Both the position numbers and the translations under genes were made by a program. Positions 27,253 to 36,564 of a DNA stretch of 49,469 nucleotides are shown in pieces. Position 1 is the first letter of the stretch, and each line of letters begins with the position of its first letter. The DNA is from Microcaldota archaeon (GTDB lineage Archaea > Micrarchaeota > Micrarchaeia > Micrarchaeales > CABMGC01). The DNA lies in NCBI GenBank assembly GCA_021797995.1, contig JAJZYR010000006.1:1-49469 (forward strand). The letters are read 5' to 3'. The notes beneath the pieces are model-generated. The model made no database searches. It saw only the letters and a list, made by a program, of their open reading frames with translations, and had not been told where the DNA came from.

Positions 27253-29847
27253 TCAGAACAGATAAATTGCCATCTTTCTTATTATCTTCTTGATTACCAG
27301 ATACCACTTTGCCGAGTTCTTCTTTACGTCCTTAATCAGCGGCTTGTACCTTGCTTTCTCTTCGGGGGAGAGCTTCCCCTCCTTGACTATCTCCTGCTTC
27401 TTTCCGTCTACTATCTGGGTCTCGCGCTTGCTAACCACGTCCTTTCTTACCATTGCATACCATTCGTCCAGCGTGCCTCCGTGCTTCTTGATCATCCTGA
27501 TAAAGTCCTTCATCAGAATCTTTCTCTTCTTACCCGTCCTGTCCTCCTCGGCTGCGGGAATCAGCGCCGTCTTGTCGCTTATCTCAGCTATGTCGGCCTG
27601 GGAGAAGCCCATCGTCGCCCGCGCGAGCCTCCCGAAGTTTATGTGCCCGAGCGGCATCTTCCGCGTATTGTATATGAAAGCAGCCTTCCTCGTCTTGTAG
27701 TCTGGCGGTGGCAGGTATATCGACTCGCCGAACCTCCCGCTCCTCTTGAGCGCAGGATCCATGTCCCACGGCTGGTTAGTGGCTCCTATTATGAACAGCC
27801 CTTCGGGATTCTTCTCCACCCCGTCCATTTCCTGGAGGAACTGGTTTACAGCCATGCGCATGTAGCTCTGCCCTCCGTCTCCGCCTCCGTCGCCGCCGCC
27901 TCCTCCCCTCTTTACCCCGAGTGCATCCACCTCGTCGAAGAAGACCACGCACGGCGTCGCCTTCCTTGCCTGCTCAAAAATAGCATGCATGTTCTTCTCA
28001 GTATTCCCGGCATACATATCTACGATCTCATTGATTCTGGCTATCAGCACATTCGAGTTTGTCTCCCCTCCTATGGCGTTTACGAAATACGTATTATGCA
28101 CGAAGAAATCGTTTGCCACGAAGTTGTGTGTTTCATCGACCGTAAGGTCGTATACATACTCGGGCGCAGGCAGGGGTTCGATATTAACGATGCGCTCATG
28201 CGTAACCACATGCATACCTCCTTCGGTCCCGATGTCCATGATATACTTTTTCTTAAGACTTCCCGCCTTCCTGCCAAATATGCCTATCTTATCCGTAAAA
28301 GCAGCTATGTTCCGCTTATTTCTGACGGTGATATGCCATCCGTCTCTGATGTTGCCTGAGATGCATGAAAGCACGCCAAACCTGAGGAGCAGGTGCTGAA
28401 GGTCCTTTGCAAGCGATTCGGAAGGGGTAAAATAGGATATCTTCTTTGTTGTGCCCTTTCTGTTATATACCCTGCACCTGTCTCCTGTAAAGAGGCGGTT
28501 CAGGAAGAGCGACAGCAGGCGCTCTGGCAGCATATATATTTCCTTAGGCATGGCCATCCAATGGGGGTCTGCAAGCTCCAGTCCGTGCGCCTTTATAAAT
28601 GGCCGTATAGCGCTCTCCATGCCTTCCTGCGTTGATCCTGGGCCTGAGTGCTGTATCATTACAGTACCATCATCCGCATGTGAGCTTACCTGCATCGGCC
28701 TTCCAAAATGAAGCATTGCGGATTCAAAATCCTCCATGACGGCAGGATCGATGCTCTCAGAGGGCGGCAGCGTGTGCGCAGGCACGACATCCCCGATGAG
28801 ATATGCAAGGAGCTTAACCTCCCACTCCTCCATTTTAAGGCTGCCGAATACTGGAAGCGCATGCGGTACTCCTATCTCTTCGCCTTCACTAAGTTCCGAT
28901 GCGCTAACCCACCTGTCCATTACAAGCAGCGGATGTTCCGGAGTGCAATGGAGGATCCTGCCACTGCTTGTGGTTATGCGCAGGAGGGGCTTGCCATTAA
29001 GCTTCCAGTGGCCCGTAACCTTGCTTACTGCAAGGCTGTGATCCTGCGTCAGTGTCAGGATTGCGGGTTCCTTCTTCTCTACGACCTCTTTAATGGTCTC
29101 ATATCTTCCGTCTGGAAGGAGCACCCTTGTATCGGCTGAAACGCACTTTCCGCAGCCTGGCGGGCCGTAGAATAGGACGCCAAGGCCTAGTTTCTTGCCG
29201 TATGCCTTGAGGAGCTCAGGCTTTTTGATTGCCAGTATGATGTTCTCATACATGATCTGCTTCTCCTTTACCATGCCCACGATGTCCTTGAACGTGATGT
29301 TTGACTTGTGCCACTTGACCTGCTTTATCTGGCCTTCGACCATCTGCGTCTCGGTCGGTGAAGCCCCAGCAAGCGCCTCAGCCCCTCCTCCCCCTGCCGT
29401 ACCAGGCTTGTTCATCTTGCTCTTGAGCTGCTCGAGCCTTGCCTTTGCCTGCTCGTACTTCGGATTCTTCGCCAGCGACCTCTCGTACCACTCCTTAGCC
29501 CCCTGGAAGTCCTGCTGGTATTCGGCGACTATGCCCATCACATAAGGCGCGTCGTAGCTGTCCGGTTCTATGTCCATGACCGTCTCCGCGTCGCGCTCAG
29601 CCTCCTCATACTTGTTGACTATCGCATACGATAGCGCGCGGTTGAAGTAGGCGCTGGAATAGTTCGGGTCGATCTCTATGGCCTTCGAGTAGCAGTCTAT
29701 CGACTCATCGAACTTGTTCTCCTCGAAGGCTGCCCCGGCCTTCGTGTACCACTCCTTTGCCTTCGGGTCCGGCACATATGCGCTCTTCTTCTGGTCCTGG
29801 CCTCCGCTAGCATGCTTGGTACTTTCCTGGGCGTTCTTGTCGGCCAT
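27253..29847 (-). CDS. TPR-AAA+ ATPase containing an intein
   Basis: N-terminal TPRs; GPPGCGK//TYFVNAIGG; FFDEVDALG Walker B; GATNQPWDMDPALKRSGRF. Confidence 0.92.
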   Translation of the reverse strand: MADKNAQESTKHASGGQDQKKSAYVPDPKAKEWYTKAGAAFEENKFDESIDCYSKAIEIDPNYSSAYFNRALSYAIVNKYEEAERDAETVMDIEPDSYDAPYVMGIVAEYQQDFQGAKEWYERSLAKNPKYEQAKARLEQLKSKMNKPGTAGGGGAEALAGASPTETQMVEGQIKQVKWHKSNITFKDIVGMVKEKQIMYENIILAIKKPELLKAYGKKLGLGVLFYGPPGCGKCVSADTRVLLPDGRYETIKEVVEKKEPAILTLTQDHSLAVSKVTGHWKLNGKPLLRITTSSGRILHCTPEHPLLVMDRWVSASELSEGEEIGVPHALPVFGSLKMEEWEVKLLAYLIGDVVPAHTLPPSESIDPAVMEDFESAMLHFGRPMQVSSHADDGTVMIQHSGPGSTQEGMESAIRPFIKAHGLELADPHWMAMPKEIYMLPERLLSLFLNRLFTGDRCRVYNRKGTTKKISYFTPSESLAKDLQHLLLRFGVLSCISGNIRDGWHITVRNKRNIAAFTDKIGIFGRKAGSLKKKYIMDIGTEGGMHVVTHERIVNIEPLPAPEYVYDLTVDETHNFVANDFFVHNTYFVNAIGGETNSNVLIARINEIVDMYAGNTEKNMHAIFEQARKATPCVVFFDEVDALGVKRGGGGGDGGGDGGQSYMRMAVNQFLQEMDGVEKNPEGLFIIGATNQPWDMDPALKRSGRFGESIYLPPPDYKTRKAAFIYNTRKMPLGHINFGRLARATMGFSQADIAEISDKTALIPAAEEDRTGKKRKILMKDFIRMIKKHGGTLDEWYAMVRKDVVSKRETQIVDGKKQEIVKEGKLSPEEKARYKPLIKDVKKNSAKWYLVIKKIIRKMAIYLF
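28093..29145 (-). other. Intein (351 aa) inserted in the Walker A motif, with DOD-type endonuclease-like region
   Basis: C1 (CVSADTRVLLPDG), block B TPEHPLLV, LLAYLIGDV and LFTGDR, C-terminal VYDLTVDETHNFVANDFFVHN followed by Thr+1. Confidence 0.93.
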
Positions 29848-29932
29848 AATCTTCGCCTAAGGGCACAACCGATACAAGATTGTCTTACCACATTTATATA
29901 CTTTATCCAGCCGAAGCAACTTGTGGCAGACC

Positions 29933-30080
29933 CGCTCCGCAGCAGAACAGAGGCCGGCATTCCGGTTCCGTCGGTGATTGGAGGCACTACTTCTCAAAAT
30001 AACAGAAAGAGGTACAGATAATGAGATAATACACAAACTTTAAATATGAAGAAATATAGAGTTATCAGTGATTATCATGG
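29933..30080 (+). repeat. Copy 2 of the ~147-bp duplicated promoter/5' module
   Basis: See 121-267. Confidence 0.9.
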
Positions 30081-30871
30081 CAGCATTTAGATCTGTAAAC
30101 GCAGGAGATCGCAGAGTTGCAGCTGTAACAGAGATAAAATCTTCAGTAATAGCCGACGGAGTAGGAGGGTTGGAATTCCGCGTCTATGACCAAGGCAATG
30201 CCGGCAAATTTTTCGCTAAGAGCCCTGAGGCTGCAGAACAAAGGCGTGGAGTAGGTATAACATATTTAACATATGAAGGGCACCCCCTATGGAACTATGA
30301 GGAGGGGGAGATTGGAGTGAACTGGGCCCTTCAGGTTGCAAGATACACATTAGAGAATGGCGGACAAATTACTGTAGCACGCGATCCGGCATCACGGCTC
30401 ATATGCGGCGCATCATTTGATGTGCCTTACGCAGCTGTAGCAGGAAGCCACACGCCCGAAGCTGACAAGATAGTAGCGGAGACTTTAGAGTATGCCGCTA
30501 AAATTGGGATACCCATAGAAAACCTAAGATATGGTATCGACAGGGTAGTCACTACCGAGCTTCAGGGCCTAGGCAGATCACGTCCAGACCTTGTAGGGAT
30601 AGGAACCGCTATTTCACTGGTTAGGGACTATATTAACTACTCGAATGGCGCACAGGCACATAATCACTGGACCAGCGAGCGTGCATACGGGCTCCAGGCG
30701 GCCCTCACATCAGGGGGTAGTGTGAAATATGCATATGCCCGTGGAATAGAGCTGATGCTTGAAAAGAAGGCATTCGGATTCGAGAAGGAGGAAAAAAGGC
30801 CTTACTTCATACACGTACTCAACGGTTCCGAAGCGGAGAAAGCTAAAGCCTTCAATATTGTAAGGCCGTAA
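30068..30871 (+). CDS. Hypothetical protein
   Basis: 267-aa ORF with strong promoter-like upstream (TTTAAATA); no family recognised; ATG 30077 is an alternative start. Confidence 0.7.
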   Translation: MIIMAAFRSVNAGDRRVAAVTEIKSSVIADGVGGLEFRVYDQGNAGKFFAKSPEAAEQRRGVGITYLTYEGHPLWNYEEGEIGVNWALQVARYTLENGGQITVARDPASRLICGASFDVPYAAVAGSHTPEADKIVAETLEYAAKIGIPIENLRYGIDRVVTTELQGLGRSRPDLVGIGTAISLVRDYINYSNGAQAHNHWTSERAYGLQAALTSGGSVKYAYARGIELMLEKKAFGFEKEEKRPYFIHVLNGSEAEKAKAFNIVRP

Positions 30872-30876
30872 GCGCG

Positions 30877-31287
30877 CTATTTCGTGTCAAGGAGCTCATT
30901 GAGGCTGGCATCCACACTCGATATATGCTCGTTCTCCCGCGGAACATGTGTGAGCTTGGCAGACCTGAATCTCTTTAGGAGCTCCTTTGCATCTTTATTC
31001 AATATCCCGAGCTCCTTGTCCTTTATCTTCCACTCCCCTCTTAGCTGATACACCACGATCTGGCTGTCAGAGTAAAGCTCAACTTCGTTGTCTGTTCCGA
31101 AGTCCTTTGCAACCCTCTTAAGCGCCTCGACCACAGCGATGTACTCCGCCTGGTTATTCGTTTTTATCCCGTTGTATATGCTCTGCTTTGCCAGGAGCCT
31201 GTGCGAAGAGTCAAAGACTTCGTATCCAGACGCGCTCTTGCCTGGATTGTTCCTAGAAGCCCCGTCGGTGTAAACATAAATCAGCAT
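30877..31287 (-). CDS. rnhA: Ribonuclease HI
   Basis: YTDGASRNNPG; TNNQAEYIAVVEAL; LYSDSQIVVYQLRGEW; HVPRENEHISSVDA. Confidence 0.9.
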   Translation of the reverse strand: MLIYVYTDGASRNNPGKSASGYEVFDSSHRLLAKQSIYNGIKTNNQAEYIAVVEALKRVAKDFGTDNEVELYSDSQIVVYQLRGEWKIKDKELGILNKDAKELLKRFRSAKLTHVPRENEHISSVDASLNELLDTK

Positions 31288-31309
31288 TTCATTACGCACC
31301 TACTTGAAC

Positions 31310-32062
31310 CTATAACGATATATCCCTTAGCCCCTTTATCCTTCCGAAGTTCAGGGTCTCCCCTTCCCCGATGCATAGCGCCTCCATGCTGTCCACATCA
31401 AGCATATCCCTGAAGACCGGCGCCAGCCTTCCTATCCCTCTCTCGGCGTTCACGCTGAAGCCCGCTGCAAAGAAGTTCATGGCCGGCAGGACCAGTATCT
31501 CGCGCTTATCCTTCATCCTTCCGTGGAGGAAGCATTTCAGCTTCTCCTTCGCGCCAAGCCTGTTGTAGATCGCAATTGACGGGTGGACATGGCCCATGAT
31601 CAGGAGCTTTCCTCCCTTCTCGTGTGGCGCCTCCTCTCCATGGAAGAAGAGGTATCCGCCGATCAATGCCTCCTGCGTGTAGAGCTCCATCCCGAACGGT
31701 TCCTTCAGCCTGTCTATGAAATTGTCGTGGTTTCCCTTGATCAGCGTTATTGCCTTCAGTCCGAGACTGTACCTCAGGAAGTCCACAAACTCGCGTGTCT
31801 CGTTGAACTCCTCCACATGGACATGCGAGAACTCGTTCTTTATATCGCCGTCGACTATAATCCTCTCTGCACCTGTCCTGCTGATGGCGTCCTTGAGTTC
31901 CTCCTTTATGTGCCTGAGATTGGCCTTCGGAAGGAATACCCCTCTGTCCGCAGAGACGCCCTCGTACCCGAGGTGAAGGTCCGTGCAGACTATCGCGGAG
32001 AGGTCTCTTATGTAAAGGACAGGAAGCCCCTCGAGTATCTCGACTCCCCTTGCTATCTCCAT
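31310..32062 (-). CDS. Calcineurin-like metallophosphoesterase (Lhr-associated)
   Basis: CTDLHLGYE; VDGDIKNEF; KGNHDNF; GHVHPS. Confidence 0.88.
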   Translation of the reverse strand: MEIARGVEILEGLPVLYIRDLSAIVCTDLHLGYEGVSADRGVFLPKANLRHIKEELKDAISRTGAERIIVDGDIKNEFSHVHVEEFNETREFVDFLRYSLGLKAITLIKGNHDNFIDRLKEPFGMELYTQEALIGGYLFFHGEEAPHEKGGKLLIMGHVHPSIAIYNRLGAKEKLKCFLHGRMKDKREILVLPAMNFFAAGFSVNAERGIGRLAPVFRDMLDVDSMEALCIGEGETLNFGRIKGLRDISL

Positions 32063-32063
32063 G

Positions 32064-34733
32064 CTATCCCTTCCTTATCCTTGCTATTACCTGCTTGTGC
32101 AGTTCCCTGACGTGCCTCCTCCTGTCCTTCATCATTATCACGTCGGCCTCGCCGAAGGTTATCATCATGTGTGCGAAGGGCGAGGGTACATCCGTCTCTA
32201 TTATACTGTGGCGTATCTCCCCGGAAACCAGCCTTTTCAGTATTTGCGCCGCCCTGGGCAGGTCCATCACGTCGTCTAATATCTCCCTGTATGTTTCCTT
32301 GATTATGGGGAAGTCCCTGCTTATCTCCTCCGCCGCCTTGAGTATCAGCTGCGAGTTTATCTGCTGCCTCCTTACGCTTATCCTTACTCCCTTGTAGTTC
32401 CTGAGGATCATGAAGCTTCTAGCGGCATTGTACCTGAACCTTCTCTTCATCATCTCCGTCTTTCTTATGTTTTCCGTCAGTATGACGCGCACGTCATCCC
32501 CTCCTGCTGCCCCTATCAGCGCTTCTACATCTTTCCTATTCACTTTTACAGAGGAGTCGGTAATGAGCACAAAGCCGTTGTCGGTGATGTTTACAGCCAC
32601 GTCGGTTTCGGCCGCTTCGCCGAGCTTTACCGCAAAGACTCTCGACAGCGCGTCGTTTATCCTCCTCCCATAGAGGCTGTGGAATATCACGAGGGTCCTT
32701 CCGCCCTCCTTGTCGACCGTTCTCTCTATGAGCAGCATGCGGTCGTTAGGCACCTGCCCGACATAGAGAAGCTGCTGCACGAAATAATTGAAGATCGCTG
32801 CCTTGGCGTTTGCGTCAATGGGCATTGCATCTAGTATCTTCAGCGCTTCTCCGCTAGGCGCGAGCATGCTCCTGTCAAGGAGGCCAAGGGCTTTCACGCC
32901 CTTTCCCTTCACGCTGCCTATTGCATCGGCCATCCGCTCCCTGAACCTGCCTATCTCGATTGCAAGTTCGTAGGTGAGTGGCAGCTGCTCGGAGTACCAT
33001 GGGGGTATCGTTGGCACCTGGCCTGGCGCAGGGGTAACGTAGGCCTTCATGATCCTTGAGTAATCGAAGCTGTACTGCTTGCCCCCAAGCACGAAGACGT
33101 CGCCAGGCTTGAGCCGCGAGAGGAACTCCTCCTCAATGCTCCCTATCCACTTGTTGTCATGGGTGAGCACGTCGACAGCAACCTCGTCAGGTATGGTCCC
33201 TATGTTCATGAAGTAGATAAGCTTGGTGAGTTTCCCCTTCCTCCCGAACGCGCCCTCCCTCTCATCGTACCAGATCTTCGCGTAGACCCTCCTGCTCTCC
33301 AGCCCGACATACTTCCCGGCAAGGTACTCAACGACCGACAGAAAGTCGGCCTTCGTTAGCGTATGGTACGGGTATGCATTCCTTACAAGCGCGTACGCCT
33401 CGTCTATCGTCCATTTCTTTGTCTGCGACATGCCTACTATATGCTGCGAGAGGACGTCAAGCGCATTCTTCGGGGTCACGAATGTGTCCATGTGCCTCTT
33501 CATTGCCGCGTCGAGCATCACCGAGCACTCGACAAGGTCATCGCGGTTCGTCACTATGACCTCGCCCTTTGCCGTGTCGCTGAAGCTGTGCCCGCTTCTT
33601 CCAATCCTCTGAACTGCCCTCGCCACGCTCTTCGGCGAGCCTATCTGCACGACATTGTCTATGGTGCCTATGTCTATCCCGAGCTCAAGGCTCGTTGACG
33701 ACACCGCTGCCTTCAGCTTCCCCTTCTTGAGCAGCTCCTCGACCCCGAGCCTCGTCTCCCTTGACAGTGAGCCGTGGTGCGCGGCAATGTGCTCCTCGCC
33801 GTACTTGAACCTCTTTATGAGGTTGTATACCACCCTCTCCGTCCCGCTCCTCGTATTCGTAAACACCAGCGTAGTCCTGTTCTTCCTTATTACCGCGTCT
33901 ATGGTCCTGTATATGGAATTGTCTATCACGGCGTCGCTGGCGTTTACTATATCCCTTACCGGCGACATGGCGACGAAGTCAAGCTTCTTGTCCCACGTGG
34001 CGTCGACGACGGAGCAGTCCCTCTCCTCCTCTCCGCTGTACCCTACCAGAAATCTTGCGGCTTCGTCAAGCGGCGCAAGCGTGGCTCCCATCCCTATCCT
34101 TGTAAAGTCGTGCCCGATGATCCCGGCGAGCCTTTCCACGGAAAGGGAGAGGTGCACGCCCCTCTTGTTGTTCGCAAGCTCATGGAGCTCATCGACCACG
34201 AAGTACCGCACCCCCTTCAGGTGCTCGACGAATCTCTCGGAGTTGATCAGGATTGCAAGGCTCTCCGGTGTCGTCACAAGGATGTTCGGCGGTTTCTTCA
34301 GCATCCTCTGCCTCTCGGATTGCGGCGTGTCCCCTGTTCTTATCCCGACGCTTATCCTCTTGATGGGCAGTACAATGTCGGAATAAAGCTCCGCGAGCGG
34401 CCCGGTAAGGTTCCTATAAATGTCGTTATTCAGGGCCCTGAGTGGAGAGACATAGATGCAGTACACCTTGTCCTCGAGCTTGTTTGCCAGCGAGAGGTTC
34501 ATCAGGTCGCTGAGTATGGACATGAATGCGGAGAAGGTCTTCCCGCTCCCCGTCGGCGCGGTTATCAGCACATTCCTCTTCTCGGATATCAGCTTGAAGG
34601 AGTATCTCTGCGGCGGCGTAGGCTCCTTGTACCTCTTTTCGAACCACCTCCTTATGAAGAGATTGAGGCTGTCCAGGCTCTCCTCTATGCTAAATGGCTT
34701 TTCTGGATGCTGTATCATCGGATCATCATGCAA
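32064..34733 (-). CDS. lhr: Lhr-type ATP-dependent helicase
   Basis: TAPTGSGKTFSAFM; DELHEL; TLAPLDE; SSTSLELGIDIG; QRIGRSGH. Confidence 0.93.
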   Translation of the reverse strand: MHDDPMIQHPEKPFSIEESLDSLNLFIRRWFEKRYKEPTPPQRYSFKLISEKRNVLITAPTGSGKTFSAFMSILSDLMNLSLANKLEDKVYCIYVSPLRALNNDIYRNLTGPLAELYSDIVLPIKRISVGIRTGDTPQSERQRMLKKPPNILVTTPESLAILINSERFVEHLKGVRYFVVDELHELANNKRGVHLSLSVERLAGIIGHDFTRIGMGATLAPLDEAARFLVGYSGEEERDCSVVDATWDKKLDFVAMSPVRDIVNASDAVIDNSIYRTIDAVIRKNRTTLVFTNTRSGTERVVYNLIKRFKYGEEHIAAHHGSLSRETRLGVEELLKKGKLKAAVSSTSLELGIDIGTIDNVVQIGSPKSVARAVQRIGRSGHSFSDTAKGEVIVTNRDDLVECSVMLDAAMKRHMDTFVTPKNALDVLSQHIVGMSQTKKWTIDEAYALVRNAYPYHTLTKADFLSVVEYLAGKYVGLESRRVYAKIWYDEREGAFGRKGKLTKLIYFMNIGTIPDEVAVDVLTHDNKWIGSIEEEFLSRLKPGDVFVLGGKQYSFDYSRIMKAYVTPAPGQVPTIPPWYSEQLPLTYELAIEIGRFRERMADAIGSVKGKGVKALGLLDRSMLAPSGEALKILDAMPIDANAKAAIFNYFVQQLLYVGQVPNDRMLLIERTVDKEGGRTLVIFHSLYGRRINDALSRVFAVKLGEAAETDVAVNITDNGFVLITDSSVKVNRKDVEALIGAAGGDDVRVILTENIRKTEMMKRRFRYNAARSFMILRNYKGVRISVRRQQINSQLILKAAEEISRDFPIIKETYREILDDVMDLPRAAQILKRLVSGEIRHSIIETDVPSPFAHMMITFGEADVIMMKDRRRHVRELHKQVIARIRKG

Positions 34734-34868
34734 ACTGAAAAGTAGGTGCAGTATATCCTATTCATGGCGAATATTAAAATGTACGCCCTTTCTGACCCAC
34801 GATTGCCGAAGCGGATACACACATTTAATAAGTGTTTTGCATTGATAAGCTAAGGATGTTGTGGTAAG

Positions 34869-35168
34869 ATGGCAAAGATGTCGAGGTCGAGCAAGGCGAG
34901 AAGGATAGAAGCGATAGAAAGGTCCCAGAGGCTTACCCAATTCTTTGAGGATAGCACCAACGAGAGCGACGCCCTTCTGGGCAGTGCAGGCGAATCCAGG
35001 CCGTCGAGCGAGTCCCACATCCTCGATCTCCTCGAAAGCAGCAAGGCAGAGAGAAGCCTCGAGTCGCTTGGTAGTCATGCTAAGAAGGCGCACGCCCAAA
35101 GGCCAACAAGGGCATTGAAGGGGCATGGCAGGAAGGGGCCAAGGCCGGCAAGACGGAAGGCAAGATAA
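34869..35168 (+). CDS. Small basic hypothetical protein
   Basis: 99-aa ORF, Arg/Lys/Ser-rich; upstream TTTAATAA. Confidence 0.5.
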   Translation: MAKMSRSSKARRIEAIERSQRLTQFFEDSTNESDALLGSAGESRPSSESHILDLLESSKAERSLESLGSHAKKAHAQRPTRALKGHGRKGPRPARRKAR

Positions 35169-35240
35169 GCGCTGCGCTGTTCCGGTGCACCTGCTTTATC
35201 ATAGAATGGTATCAAGAAGCATCTGGAATCCTATGCATAC

Positions 35241-36440
35241 TCAGTTATCATCGTCCCTCTTGCCTTTGCCAACGGATAGCCTGACCCCGTTGCCCGGGTC
35301 CCTGGTTATCGTTATATCGAGCTGCTCGCTGCCCAGCATGTGACGCAACTCCTCGTACGTGTACGAGCCTATGTCATCATTCATCTTGTTCTTGAGCACC
35401 TCCGCCCTCCTCTCGATCAGCGTGCCCCTCTCAATTGTGGTGTACCTTAGCGAGAGCGCGGGTTTCTCAGCACCGTAGATGTCCTCTATGCCAAGCTCCA
35501 TTGGCTTGTACCCCTCGCTCTGATATATGAACGGCAGGACCGCGGCGAACTCGGCAGTTATCGTGCCTACAACGGCATCAACTGCCGACTTGTCCCCAGC
35601 CACGACGAAGTCATCGCCGTTGAGGAAGCCCACGAAGACGCTGTCCTTGCTCTCCCTTACCCTGTCCTGCAAGAGCTGCGAGACGAGCCTGAGTATCGTT
35701 ATCCCGGACATGTTGCCGAACTCCTTTGCGAACTCCGCAAGGCCGTCCACCATCAGCCGCCCTATCTCCAACTTGCTGTCGGCGTCCTTGAGCGCCTTCT
35801 CCACTGCATCTGAGATCCTGTCCTCGTTCGGAAGGTCAATGAGCGGGTCGAACTTCTTGCCCTTCTTCTTGAGGAAGATCGTGACAAGGCTCCTGAGCTC
35901 CGCGGGATCAAAAGGCTTCTTGATATAGTAGTCGGCGCCGTACTTTATGCCCTTGAACCTGTTCGATGTGGCATCCATGGCGCTTACGATTATGACTACG
36001 AGGTCCTTAAGGCTCTTGTCGGTCTTTATGCTCTGGCAGATGTCAAGCCCGTCCATTCCAGGCAGCATCAGGTCAAGTATGACGAGGTCCGGCTTCTCGA
36101 ACTTTATCTTCTCGAGCGCTTCCTTGCCGTCATAAACCTGCTTCACGTCAAAGCCCTTTCCGACTGAGAGCATCATGAGCTTGTTTATGTTCCTGTCGTC
36201 CTCGACGATCATTATCCTCCTGAACGGAGGCTCGTCCTGGAGTATGTAATATGTAAGTATCCCGCCACTGTTCCTTGATGCTATGGCATTGGCAATCTCA
36301 AGCTCATGAAGACCCCTCTTCAGTGCCTCCTCGTCGATTCCGGAGTGTGAGGCAAACTCCCTGAGTTCGTTGTATGTGACCTGCTGCTTGTCATTGATAA
36401 CAGAGATGATGTCTGACTTTATGCCCTCTATAGCTTCCAT
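35241..36440 (-). CDS. Response regulator: N-terminal wHTH-like, REC, C-terminal degenerate GGDEF-like domain
   Basis: REC MIVEDDRNIN…LVILDLMLPGMDG…YIKKPFDPAEL; FDPLIDLPNEDRI…VGFLNGDDFVVAGD. Confidence 0.75.
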   Translation of the reverse strand: MEAIEGIKSDIISVINDKQQVTYNELREFASHSGIDEEALKRGLHELEIANAIASRNSGGILTYYILQDEPPFRRIMIVEDDRNINKLMMLSVGKGFDVKQVYDGKEALEKIKFEKPDLVILDLMLPGMDGLDICQSIKTDKSLKDLVVIIVSAMDATSNRFKGIKYGADYYIKKPFDPAELRSLVTIFLKKKGKKFDPLIDLPNEDRISDAVEKALKDADSKLEIGRLMVDGLAEFAKEFGNMSGITILRLVSQLLQDRVRESKDSVFVGFLNGDDFVVAGDKSAVDAVVGTITAEFAAVLPFIYQSEGYKPMELGIEDIYGAEKPALSLRYTTIERGTLIERRAEVLKNKMNDDIGSYTYEELRHMLGSEQLDITITRDPGNGVRLSVGKGKRDDDN

Positions 36441-36564
36441 GGCGTGTGTATCGCAGCACAGATTTATACGCCTTGCTGCGGTCTGCTCCCATCCTCACTA
36501 TAAATGAGCATGGATCTCCCATCTCATAAGGTTTTAATAACTGTGCCATGTCATAATTGAAAGT

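Noticed and set aside
33774-34745. 323-aa plus-strand ORF opposite lhr (similarly 1707-2111, 2487-2882, 10323-11048, 33655-34386)
   Set aside because: Antisense shadows of strong coding genes (lhr, ftsY, lpdA). The encoded peptides lack recognisable domains.
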